DNA from: Heliocidaris erythrogramma | Taxonomy: Eukaryota > Echinodermata > Echinoidea > Camarodonta > Echinometridae | Assembly (NCBI GenBank): GCA_025617745.1 | Contig: CM046853.1 | Coordinates: 33,063,770-33,127,769, forward strand | Reading direction: 5' to 3' | DNA length: 64,000 nucleotides | Shown: positions 55,993 through 64,000 of the stretch, piece after piece | How the letters are laid out: each line of letters begins with the position of its first letter | How positions within the stretch are numbered: position 1 is the stretch's first letter | Notes under the pieces: generated by a model | Told to the model about the DNA's origin: nothing | Seen by the model: only the letters and a program-made list of their open reading frames with translations | Database searches by the model: none | Program-made: the position numbers and the translations under genes

Positions 55993-57288
55993 GATCCATA
56001 TCATAATTCAAATTATACCTACTCATTCTCAGAATATTGTGTCATGAACAGCAGATGAATAAGCCAGTTTGTAATTAGTACATGCTACAAAAGACCAGAG
56101 ATGACCCCAGTTTGCACGCGCACGCGTATCTGTTTTGGAGGATGCACTACCTGTTTAACTGCTAAAATCATTCTGGTGCGCGCATCATGGTGCGCACAAA
56201 CAGACAGCTGCAAAAGGTCAATTGTACTCGGTACAAATGACTATTAACTGCACATGCGCAAATTGTAATCAAGCACTGGCTTATTCACTACAAATTTCAA
56301 AAATGAATCAAATATCTCCATCCCTGGACATGCCTGCACCACAATCAAAACTCTAGCAATGCTTTATAGAGAAGTTAAAAATAGTGTTTTCCAAGTGTGA
56401 TTGATTTGGTGAAATAGCTACTAAACAAACGGTGTAGTGAAGTTTATCTTATGTTCCAGACCGAGGGTCCCTAACAAATTACCAGGAGAAAATGTCAAAG
56501 GGCCACACAACGGCTCTTACAGCAAATTGAAATAGCATCAATCCTCAAAAAAAAAAGAAATACAGGCACGGGAAGGAAGACGGGAGAAGAGGCATAGGGA
56601 TAGAAGAGCACTTGAAGTGCAGGAGGTACACAATCACCCAGAGTGAAAGGGGAGAGAAATGCGGAAATCTCGATGCTCGGATATTGTAATGATTAATCAT
56701 TAACTACACCTTTTTCTCCTGTGTTTAATACCAGAGGAAACTTTTGGAGTGTGATAAAATGCGGCGTATCCTGAGATTGAGTTAATGAGCGAGTTAACCT
56801 TTCTGGTCTGGAGAGCAAAAAAGAGTGGAGGATGTATAGTGTTATTCAGTGATAGCAGAGCAACAAGAGGATGATGAGAGAAATTTCTCTCTCTCCCTCC
56901 TCGATCGATGTATCAGAAACTTTGCAGGTCTCTTTGACAAACAAGATCAAGCTTGGCTCCAAAATGTCAAGAGCAGAATCGTGACATAATGACAGGTATT
57001 TGCGAGAGGAGCCCCGACACTTCTTTCATATCTAACGATGATAAGAGATATTAGTAATTGAGCATTCCAGATACCAAAAACACGTAGGAAGATGGAGGGA
57101 ATGATGAAGCTCTGTTTGACAGCATTAGAGTTATTCGCTGTTATTACATGATGTAATTAAAATTTATGTGTCATGAATTGCTGGGCATGACACTATTTCA
57201 TTTGTGTTTCACAAAGTATCCTCTGTTGAACTCATTTATAGGAAATATCTTCACAATATTTCACTGGCCACAGTTGAAGTTGAAGAAG

Positions 57289-57500
57289 TAAACAAAGAAG
57301 AAGAAAAAGAATAGAAGTAGCAGTAGCAGAAGTAGCAGTAGCAGCAGAAGCAGTATCAGTATCAGCAGCAGTAACATCGATAGAAGTAGCAGTAGAAGTA
57401 GAAGTAGTAAGACTAGCTGTAGCAGTAGTAGTAAAGTAGAAGAAGTAGTAGTTGAAGCAGTAGCAGCAGCAACAGAAGTATTAGTAGAAGTAGGATGATT
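57289..57500 (+). repeat. Imperfect AGT/AGC/AGA trinucleotide repeat
   Basis: AGTAGC, AGAAGT and AGTAGT units with interruptions, immediately left of the GGAGGA array. Confidence 0.85.
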
Positions 57501-57530
57501 ATAAGTAGCCAAATTAGCAGTGGCGGGGAG

Positions 57531-57657
57531 GAGGAGGGAGGAGGGAGGAGGGAGGACGGAGGAGGAAGGAGGGAGGAGGAAGGAGGGAGGAGGGAGGAGG
57601 GAGGAGGAGGAAGAGGAGGAAGAAGAGGAGGAAGAAGAGGAGGAAGAAGAGGAGGAA

Positions 57658-57689
<32 letters not shown>

Positions 57690-57715
57690 AGAGGAAGAAG
57701 AGGAAGAAGAGGAAG
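57531..57715 (+). repeat. GGAGGA to GAAGAGGAA microsatellite, left half of a split array
   Basis: A GGAGG-rich start grades into regular GAAGAGGAA units that stop exactly where DIRS copy A begins. The same unit resumes at 63460. Confidence 0.93.
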
Positions 57716-57749
57716 CAGTAAAATCAGAATTGATTTTATTATTTGCTAG

Positions 57750-57895
57750 ATAAATCTATGTACCTACCTATTTGCTAGTCTTCCGACTACGCAAGCCATT
57801 CGAGTAATTAAAGTCACGACAGTGCATATACCCCCCTAGGATCACGCCTTCCTCTGTGCACGTACGCATGACGCGCGCACACAATCCTCCTCTTT
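57750..57895 (+). repeat. Left inverted terminal repeat of DIRS copy A
   Basis: Matches the reverse complement of 63304-63449, with identity over essentially the whole stretch from TACCTACCTATTTGCTAG to TCCTCCTCTTT. The outermost bases differ between the two ends, as expected for DIRS terminal extensions. Confidence 0.9.
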
Positions 57896-57960
57896 ACGAG
57901 CAGCCTCAGACAAACTTTGACATGTTGCTAGGCAAGGAGTGGGGTAGGAGGGTGGGACAT

Positions 57961-58053
57961 AGGTAGGTACATAGATTTATCTAGCAAATAATAAAATCAA
58001 TTCTGATTTTACTGATTTACTACAATAAATCAATGTACCTACCTATTTGCTAG
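57961..58053. repeat. Internal complementary region of DIRS copy A
   Basis: The first ~48 bp are the reverse complement of the element's left end (57716-57769), and the rest is the reverse complement of the right end (around 63420-63459). Both halves thus meet as they would at a circle junction, which is the arrangement known for DIRS-1-like elements. Confidence 0.9.
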
Positions 58054-58095
58054 ACCAGCACAGATTCAAATGGGGGGCATGTCCCAAGAGGAAGG

Positions 58096-59110
58096 TCAAC
58101 AGGAACCCAAGGATGACGTTGCAGCTTGCAACGTCTTGTTAGAAAAAGACTCTTCAGACAGAACATCTTTTAAATAAAAAGATGTGAAGGACGTGGAGGA
58201 ACGCCAGTAGGCTGCCCTCATAATGTCCACTAGGGGCACCCCTTGGAAAAGAGCCCAAGAGGCACTGATGCCCCTGGTATCGTGAGCACGGGGCTTCCCA
58301 TCAGTCAATAGGGCCTCCGGCCCAGCTGCCTGGATCGCTTCGACTATCCATCTAGAAATGGATTCTCTGGAAGCGGCGGAAAAGGGCTCTCGAGTGATGA
58401 CAAAAAGCTGATCACTCTTACGAAGAGTCTTAGTCCTATCTAAATACCATTTCAAGGCCCTCACCGGACACCAGACCTTATCCTCCTGCACTGAGGAATG
58501 GTCCGACAGCGGTCTAAGAAAAATCTCAACTGGTCCAGAGGAAGCAGTCTGATTTTTGGCAATAAAGGAGGGCTTGGGTATAAGTCGCACACCATGGTTT
58601 TCCCAACGGATGTGACCCGGTGTTATACACAGAGCATGAAGAGTACTCCTCCTCTGTGCCGAAGCAATAGCGACTAAAAATAGCGTCTTGACCGTTAAAT
58701 GGTGAAAGGACGCTTTACCCAAAGGTTCAAAAGGTGGCTTCGCAAGCACGTCAAGGACCTTGGGTAGACTCCAAGAAGGAGTCAGGCTACGAGTTGATGG
58801 ACGCTGCAAGAAGAAGGAGCGAGTCAACCTAGCCAAAAGAGGGGAGTTGGAGACTCCCGAACCATCAGCAAAACCAACGTGGACGGCGGCAATAGCCGAA
58901 CGATAGCCACGTATGGTTGAAATCGATCTACCCTTATCGAAAAGGGAGATCAAAAAATCGGCAATAACACCGATAGGGGCTTCACGTGGCGAGACACCCT
59001 GATTCTCGCACCAAGAAAAGAAGGCCCCTAGACGAGAGTTGTAGAGATCTCTAGTGGAGTCTCTACGGCTTCTCATTACAAACTGGGAGGCCCTATCGGA
59101 GAGCCCCGAG
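58096..59110 (-). CDS. Tyrosine recombinase domain of DIRS copy A
   Basis: About 336 codons that form the C-terminal part of a longer open frame overlapping the RT frame; the true start is not defined by the sequence. A core-binding-like segment (STIRGYRSAIAAVHV) is followed by a catalytic domain with AQRRSTLHAL, the HDTR box near the C-terminus and a downstream Tyr in TSFTSFYLKD. Tyrosine recombinases of this kind are thought to insert a circular DNA intermediate in DIRS-type elements. The frame ends just before the internal complementary region. Confidence 0.88.
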
Positions 59111-61100
59111 TTTCTGGCGTCTTCCCCAACAACGGCCAGGCAGTCAAGTGGAGGACCGCTGGGCGTTGATGAACAATCCCCGAGAGGGGTTGAATTATCA
59201 AATCCTCCCTGAGAGGAAGGGGAAACGGCTGGCCGGCCAGGAGACTCAGCAGGTCTGGAAACCAATGTCTCGCTGGCCAATGTGGAGCTATCAGCAAGAG
59301 CCAAGCCCTGTCCTCCTTGACCTTCCTCAAGACCTGAGGGATCAGAGGAATGGGGGGAAAAGCGTACCCCCGGATAGCTCCCCAATGGAGGGAAAAGGCA
59401 TCCATCGCCCACGCCTCCTGATCCCGAACCCGCGAGCAATACCTCGGGAGTCGGTGATTGAGGGTGGAGGCGAACAGATCGATCTCCAGAGGACCCCACA
59501 CCTCTTGGAGAAGAGCAAACACCTCCGGATGAAGAGTCCACTCTGACGGGAGGCATTTGCCCCGCGACAGAAAATCCGCGATCAGATTTTCCTGACCGGG
59601 AATGTAGGAGGCTACCGGAATAATGTTCATAGACCGGCACCACGTCCACAACTGGGCAGCTAAGGTGTTCAGAGAGGAAGACCGAGTGCCGCCTTGGCGA
59701 TTGATATAGGCAGCTACTGTGACATTGTCCGTAAGAACGAGTACAGTGCGACCAACAAGACCGGGCCTGAAATGATGAAGAGACAGGCTGACCGCCATCA
59801 TTTCCAAAACATTGATATGGGGCATAACTCTCAAGTGAGACCAGTCCCCTGAAATCATCTCGCCCCGGCAATGACCGCCCCAACCGAGAAGGGAGGCGTC
59901 TGTCGTCAGAGAAACTGACGGAAGAGGTGTACAGAGAGGCTTGCCTTGGGCAAGAAACGAACTGTTCGACCAGGGGGCGAGAAGGAGCTTGATATCTCTT
60001 GGGAGTGGAATCCACCCCAAAAGAGAATCTTTGCCCAGTCTGTAAAACTTGAGGAGGTGCCTCTGAAAGGGCCTCATCAACAGCCTGCAGTCTGGTAAGA
60101 CGTCGACTAGACTGGCCAGATAGCCCAGGAATTGAAGCCATTGTCTGGCTCTGATCCTGCGGGCTACTCGCAATGACCGTGCGGTCATGGTGATAGTCCG
60201 AATTCTGTCCCGACTGGGGCGGGCAAGCTGATTCGGGATATCTATCTCCGCACCCAAGTACACCGGGGTACGTGTGGGAGATAATTCCGATTTTTCCCAG
60301 TTTATCAGAAAGCCTAAGTCTTGCGTTAGTCGCAGTAAAAGGCATAACTGATCCAACAGGAGGGACTCTGAGTTTGCAACTAGGAGCCAATCGTCTAGAT
60401 AGACGAATAATCGGAGGCCGCGATTCCGTAGAAACGCGGCCAGGGCCGACACTATTCGAGTAAAGACTCGAGGGGCCGGCCTCAGCCCAAAGGGCAGGGC
60501 ACGAAATCGAAACGTTTCGCCCTGGAACGCGAATCCCAGCAAATTTCTCGACAGAGAGTGAATGGGAATGTGAAAGTACGCGTCTTTGAGATCGAGGGAG
60601 ATCGCAAGGTCGTCCCGCCTGATCAAGGGCAGAATAGATGCCAAGGTCTCCATGCGAAAATGCACTGGAGGTATAAACCTGTTGATTCTTTTCATGTTTA
60701 GAATCATACGTAAACTTCCCGAGCGCTTGGGAATGACAAAAATTGGGGAGAGACAGAGATGAGGATGATCTCTCGCCCTTTCTACAGCGCCCTTTCCCAG
60801 CAGCGTGGTGATCTCTGAGGAGATGTGCTGCTGGAAAAGGGCTGACATTGGAGGCGGGCGGATTCTGATGGCGCCGTTTGGAATCGGCTTTATCAGATCT
60901 ATGTAAAAGCCGTCGCGCACGACGGATAGTACGAAGGCGTCGCCGGAGATTGCCTCCCAAACTGGGAGGAATCTCTGGAGCCGCCCGCCTACACTGTCCA
61001 CAAGCACTCGGGGTAAGGTATCAAAAGGCCGACTTGGGCCTGACCGTGCCCTTGGCGGCGGTCTTACGCCCCCCTCTTCCTCTCGCCGAGCCTCTACCAC
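59076..61100 (-). CDS. Reverse transcriptase/RNase H of DIRS copy A
   Basis: An open frame of about 674 codons. The RT region shows RMILNMKRINRFIP, ISLDLKDAYFHIPI, FRFRALPFGLRPAP and the active-site block LFVYLDDWLL. An RNase H-like region follows (TTDASLLGWGG, then LTDNVTVAAYINRQGG and GQENLIADFLSR). These blocks are typical of DIRS/Ngaro-group polymerases. There is no integrase or protease, in keeping with elements that use a tyrosine recombinase instead. The frame overlaps the gag-like frame upstream and the recombinase frame downstream, which is a known family arrangement. Confidence 0.92.
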   Translation of the reverse strand: MVEARREEEGGVRPPPRARSGPSRPFDTLPRVLVDSVGGRLQRFLPVWEAISGDAFVLSVVRDGFYIDLIKPIPNGAIRIRPPPMSALFQQHISSEITTLLGKGAVERARDHPHLCLSPIFVIPKRSGSLRMILNMKRINRFIPPVHFRMETLASILPLIRRDDLAISLDLKDAYFHIPIHSLSRNLLGFAFQGETFRFRALPFGLRPAPRVFTRIVSALAAFLRNRGLRLFVYLDDWLLVANSESLLLDQLCLLLRLTQDLGFLINWEKSELSPTRTPVYLGAEIDIPNQLARPSRDRIRTITMTARSLRVARRIRARQWLQFLGYLASLVDVLPDCRLLMRPFQRHLLKFYRLGKDSLLGWIPLPRDIKLLLAPWSNSSFLAQGKPLCTPLPSVSLTTDASLLGWGGHCRGEMISGDWSHLRVMPHINVLEMMAVSLSLHHFRPGLVGRTVLVLTDNVTVAAYINRQGGTRSSSLNTLAAQLWTWCRSMNIIPVASYIPGQENLIADFLSRGKCLPSEWTLHPEVFALLQEVWGPLEIDLFASTLNHRLPRYCSRVRDQEAWAMDAFSLHWGAIRGYAFPPIPLIPQVLRKVKEDRAWLLLIAPHWPARHWFPDLLSLLAGQPFPLPLREDLIIQPLSGIVHQRPAVLHLTAWPLLGKTPETRGSPIGPPSL

Positions 61101-62850
61101 GGTTGCTCAGGGTAGGGGTCTCAACCCGAGGGATAGTCACAGTCACTCGACGATTTGAGCGGTTAGCGCCTGTCGAGACCGACTTAGACTTCGGAAAGGA
61201 CCGAGCAGGCTGAGTGGGCAAGAATTGTCTGGCCATCTCTTTTGCCTGTTTGCGACCCTCTATCTCTTTGAGGAAGACCTCGTTAAACTGGCCCCCAAAG
61301 AGTTTGGGATGAGAGGAAGGGATACCCCGCAAGAGAGGCGGGATGTCTTTCTCTAGCACTCCCAGTGTGGAGAGCGCCAGCTTGCGGCGTTGATGCGTAA
61401 TGTCAATCGCCGCTGATGAGAGCTGAGACCACTGAAGTCCAGCTAACAAAAGCAGGAGTTCATCCAACAAATTGGAGTCCCCCTCGGTCACATTCAGTTC
61501 AACTGATCTGGCCCGAAGGCGTAACAGTGAACCCAGGTACGCCGAAAGCCTTAAGCCCGACCTGACTTTGGTTTCAAAGTTCACTAGGGGCTTCTCGGCG
61601 GATCTATAGGACTGAGACTTGAAATTGATATTCAAACGTTGTCCCATACCCATAATTTCCTGGGATAAACCCTTGGCTGAAAAGAAGCCCTGGGTATCAT
61701 CCCGATAGAAAGAGAAGGCACTACCAAAGGGGCGTCGGGTAGCCCGACCCGCATCGGCGAGTGCCTCCCTATCCCCATACTCCTGTTTGAAGTCCTCTGT
61801 AAGAGGAATACCAGGAGACGGGCCATGCTGTCTGAATAACAGCGATGGCTGATCACTGTCCGACTGGACTTGGGGGAAAATTTCTGGCATATACTTCTCT
61901 AACAGGGCCTTGGCATCTGCCGCCATAGCCTGACAAGGCTGGGGGTCGTAGCCGGCCTGAGATTCTGAAACAGACGGGGTAGAAACCTGCGAGACAGAAT
62001 CAATTTCGGGAGAAGTAGTCCGGTGGGGAAAATCCCATGGGGGTGGATATGCCCACGGACCAGTGGGGAGAAGTAATTCGGCCGCAACTCTAGGGACTGT
62101 GCTTCCCCGACCAGAGCCCCGATTCGCATTGACTGCCGGGGAGTGGACGGGCTGCTGCATTGCAGCACTGCTGGAAATAGCACCCGGAGCACTGACGTTG
62201 GTCAGTGGCTGGCGGGAACCAGCAGTCTTCCGCTGCGAGAACCTGCTCGAGGAGGAGGTCTTCTTAGCGGGATGCGGATTTACGTTACCGGCTGTAATTC
62301 CCCCAGACACACCGACGGTGGTCGGATGTCGGGGGAAGCCAGTAACACTGGGTGAAATCTCGCTAGGCACCCCGACGGTGGTCGGGGGTCGGCAAGACCC
62401 AGTAACATCATTAGCTGACCGCTTAGCGGTCTTACCAGTTAATGCCCCCTCCAGGCTCCCGACGGTGGTCGGGGGTCGAGAGGACCCGGTAATACTAGCT
62501 ACCGCCCCCCCAACTGCAGACGCGGTGGTCGTGAGTTGGAGGGAGCTAGAATTGCTAATGACGGGTGTTCGGTCCGAAGACTTATGAACACCTAACTTAC
62601 CTATACAGCCTGTCTTGCTCGACGCTCCCGGTACAAAAATACCAGAGCGAGCAGACAGACTGACGCCCTTACCTCCCCTAACCATCGTGTTTGACTCGCT
62701 GGTAGGCGAGCGAAACACAGAGGTCTCCAACACACTCACTGGGCTGACGCCCTTATAAGTGAGAGTAGTGGACGGGAGGGAAGAAGAATTGGAAGAGCCT
62801 GGAGGTAACCAAGACCTCGATTGCTCTTCCTCCGAAGAACTCATTATCAC
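61021..62850 (-). CDS. Gag-like first frame of DIRS copy A
   Basis: An open frame of about 609 codons at the 5' side of the element, in the position where DIRS elements carry a gag-like protein. The N-terminal half is Ser/Pro/Thr-rich and contains a PPTTVG-type motif repeated about four times. The C-terminal part is basic (Arg/Gly-rich, RGRGSARGRGGRK), suggesting nucleic-acid binding. No zinc knuckle was seen. Its end overlaps the reverse transcriptase frame. The assignment rests on position and composition rather than recognised homology. Confidence 0.7.
   Translation of the reverse strand: MIMSSSEEEQSRSWLPPGSSNSSSLPSTTLTYKGVSPVSVLETSVFRSPTSESNTMVRGGKGVSLSARSGIFVPGASSKTGCIGKLGVHKSSDRTPVISNSSSLQLTTTASAVGGAVASITGSSRPPTTVGSLEGALTGKTAKRSANDVTGSCRPPTTVGVPSEISPSVTGFPRHPTTVGVSGGITAGNVNPHPAKKTSSSSRFSQRKTAGSRQPLTNVSAPGAISSSAAMQQPVHSPAVNANRGSGRGSTVPRVAAELLLPTGPWAYPPPWDFPHRTTSPEIDSVSQVSTPSVSESQAGYDPQPCQAMAADAKALLEKYMPEIFPQVQSDSDQPSLLFRQHGPSPGIPLTEDFKQEYGDREALADAGRATRRPFGSAFSFYRDDTQGFFSAKGLSQEIMGMGQRLNINFKSQSYRSAEKPLVNFETKVRSGLRLSAYLGSLLRLRARSVELNVTEGDSNLLDELLLLLAGLQWSQLSSAAIDITHQRRKLALSTLGVLEKDIPPLLRGIPSSHPKLFGGQFNEVFLKEIEGRKQAKEMARQFLPTQPARSFPKSKSVSTGANRSNRRVTVTIPRVETPTLSNRGRGSARGRGGRKTAAKGTVRPKSAF
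62300..62535. repeat. CCGACGGTGGTCGG motif repeated in the gag-like frame of DIRS copy A
   Basis: Three clear copies (near 62320, 62369 and 62458) and one diverged copy (near 62520) of CCGACGGTGGTCGGGGGTCG, spaced 50-90 bp, corresponding to the PPTTVG peptide repeats. Confidence 0.85.
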
Positions 62851-63303
62851 CTGTAAGGAGATATAAAAGAGTCAACAATAAACAATTATAAAGAAAAGGG
62901 CGTACAAAGCGAGAGTGAAACGGAATGGAATTTTCCCGCGCAATGTGTGGAAAATTCCATTCACGCACTAAGAACAAAAGAACACTCTCGTAAGGGTATA
63001 TGCACACAACAGCCACACACACGAAACACCAACGAAACGTTACAGGGCTGAGCGCCCGGCAAAACGCCAAAGCGAATGCCCTGGGCTACTATACGAAAGA
63101 GGTGAAAAGTGAGGTATGAATATAAGCTCAAATATCACCAAAATAAATACGTGACAGACATAAACCGACACTAAACAGATAATAAACAAGTCTAGGACGG
63201 AAATATTGGCAAAAGTCACCCAAAACCGCGCTAAAAGAGTAGCAAACTCTGAATTTTTGCGCAAGATAGTGACTTAGCTGCAACTCTTTAGGCTGCGAGA
63301 AGG

Positions 63304-63459
63304 AAAGAGGAGGATTGTGTGCGCGCGTCATGCGTACGTGCACAGAGGAAGGCGTGATCCTAGGGGGGTATATGCACTGTCGTGACTTTAATTACTCGAA
63401 TGGCTTGCGTAGTCGGAAGACTAGCAAATAGGTAGGTACATTGATTTATTGTAGTAAAT
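63304..63459 (-). repeat. Right inverted terminal repeat of DIRS copy A
   Basis: Partner of 57750-57895. It ends in GTAGTAAAT next to the AAGAGGAAG microsatellite. The 5' leader between here and the gag-like frame (62851-63303) holds no other recognisable gene. Confidence 0.9.
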
Positions 63460-63627
63460 AAGAGGAAGAAGAGGAAGAAGAGGAAGAAGAGGAAGAAGAG
63501 GAAGAAGAGGAAGAAGAGGAAGAAGAGGAAGAAGAGGAAGAAGAGGAAGAAGAGGAAGAAGGAGGAGGAGGAGGAGGAGGAGGAGGAGGAGGAGGAGGAG
63601 GAGGGAGGAGGAGGAGGAGGAGGAGGA

Positions 63628-63660
<33 letters not shown>
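63460..63660 (+). repeat. GAAGAGGAA, GGA and GAT microsatellite, right half of the split array
   Basis: Regular AAGAGGAAG units continue directly from the end of DIRS copy A to about 63560, followed by (GGA)n and then (GAT)n to 63660. The unit and phase-like continuity with 57600-57715 indicate one array divided by the insertion. Confidence 0.93.
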
Positions 63661-63663
<3 letters not shown>

Positions 63664-64000
63664 TTAGTTGTGGTGGTGGAGCTGGTGGTGGTAGTAATAA
63701 TAGTTAACATTGTGGTAACAGAAGTAGCAGCAGTAAAAAAAATAGCAATATCATTAGCATTAGCTGTAGTAACAGCAGCAGCATGGTAGCAGAAGCATTA
63801 CAAGTGGTAGAAGGGCATTAGCATTAACTATGGAAGTAGAACAACATCATGATAATGAAATCAGTATGAGAGACAGTGTCAGGAGCTAAAGTAACCCAGA
63901 AGAAAACAAACGACTGTGAACTGCCATTTGTAACAGCTGCCCAATATGTGCAGCAGTAGCAGGAGCGTTACTAATGTGAGCACTGGGGCCAAATCTAGAT
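63661..64000. other. Trinucleotide-biased non-coding tail of the window
   Basis: AGT/AGC-rich degenerate repeat sequence (GTAGCAGCAG, GCATTAGC) without coding features. Confidence 0.6.

Larger units (their letters stand above)
53954..57288. other. Non-coding stretch left of the split microsatellite
   Basis: It contains palindrome copies 6 and 7, a ~20 bp poly-A near 54507 and a poly-C at 55259. Blocks at 55320-55600 and 56640-57000 are repeat-free with balanced composition; no exon was recognised. Confidence 0.5.
57716..63459 (-). mobile_element. DIRS-type tyrosine-recombinase retrotransposon, copy A (looks whole)
   Basis: A 5.7 kb element transcribed on the minus strand. Parts in 5' to 3' order of the element: inverted terminal repeat (63304-63459), gag-like frame, reverse transcriptase/RNase H frame, tyrosine recombinase frame, internal complementary region (57961-58053) and the other terminal repeat (57716-57895). 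Overlapping frames and an internal complementary region joining the complements of both ends are the DIRS hallmark. The two terminal repeats appear identical over about 125 bp from 57770, so the copy is probably recent, though the family's replication can itself keep ends alike. No obvious break was noticed in the three main frames. It is flanked on both sides by the same GAAGAGGAA microsatellite, so it inserted into that array. Confidence 0.9.

Noticed and set aside
58096-60960. A single 954-codon protein covering the whole minus-strand frame
   Set aside because: Its upstream two-thirds is the out-of-frame reading of the RT/RNase H region; only the C-terminal third is the real recombinase.

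Overview
The window looks like intron-rich, repeat-dense nuclear DNA of a marine invertebrate, most likely an echinoderm and probably a sea urchin. The reasons are AT-rich background DNA, heavy purine-rich microsatellites, several families of short inverted-repeat transposons whose ends (for example GTTTCATAA...) are widespread in marine deuterostomes, and tyrosine-recombinase (DIRS-type) retrotransposons. The species cannot be fixed from sequence alone. There are no bacterial-style operons, no rRNA genes and no CRISPR array.

Host coding content is very sparse. Two exons on the minus strand (8565-8641 and 5260-5551) encode part of the N-terminal recoverin-homology region of a type I diacylglycerol kinase (DGK alpha/beta/gamma group), with canonical splice sites and matching phase. 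The gene runs leftward out of the window; its EF-hand, C1 and kinase exons lie beyond position 1. A possible first coding exon on the same strand (43260-43508) may belong to it, in which case the 35 kb between would be intron. That link is unproven.

Most of the rest is mobile DNA. From left to right: a GTTTCATAA-type MITE (1197-1344, second copy 8062-8203); purine-rich arrays; a 0.3-0.4 kb dispersed repeat (three copies); a GGTCTTTAT repeat (three copies); a 1.1 kb non-autonomous Tc1/mariner-like element (19159-20247); a LINE with one uninterrupted 947-codon endonuclease/reverse-transcriptase frame (20684-23527) running into a 0.57 kb GGAGAA-type array; a small Tc1/mariner-like MITE (25035-25240, second copy 48135-48307); a 1.2 kb element with 110 bp terminal inverted repeats and TTAA-like ends, carrying two tRNA-derived SINE-like bodies (27074-28283, shorter relative at 51105-51642); a broken DIRS-type element (copy B, 32707-41093) that contains a decayed THAP zinc-finger domain and two hairpins; a candidate Helitron-like block (52064-53953); and a second DIRS-type element (copy A, 57716-63459) that looks whole and sits inside a GAAGAGGAA microsatellite. 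Both DIRS elements show inverted terminal repeats plus an internal complementary region, the layout expected of the family.

A further signal is a family of 70-90 bp near-perfect palindromes (core GCCAGAAGGGCGTTAACTC), at least seven copies in both orientations across the window. I cannot assign it to a known family. No unmistakable new biological system was found; the palindrome family, the THAP remnant inside a DIRS element and the Helitron-like block are the best candidates for follow-up.
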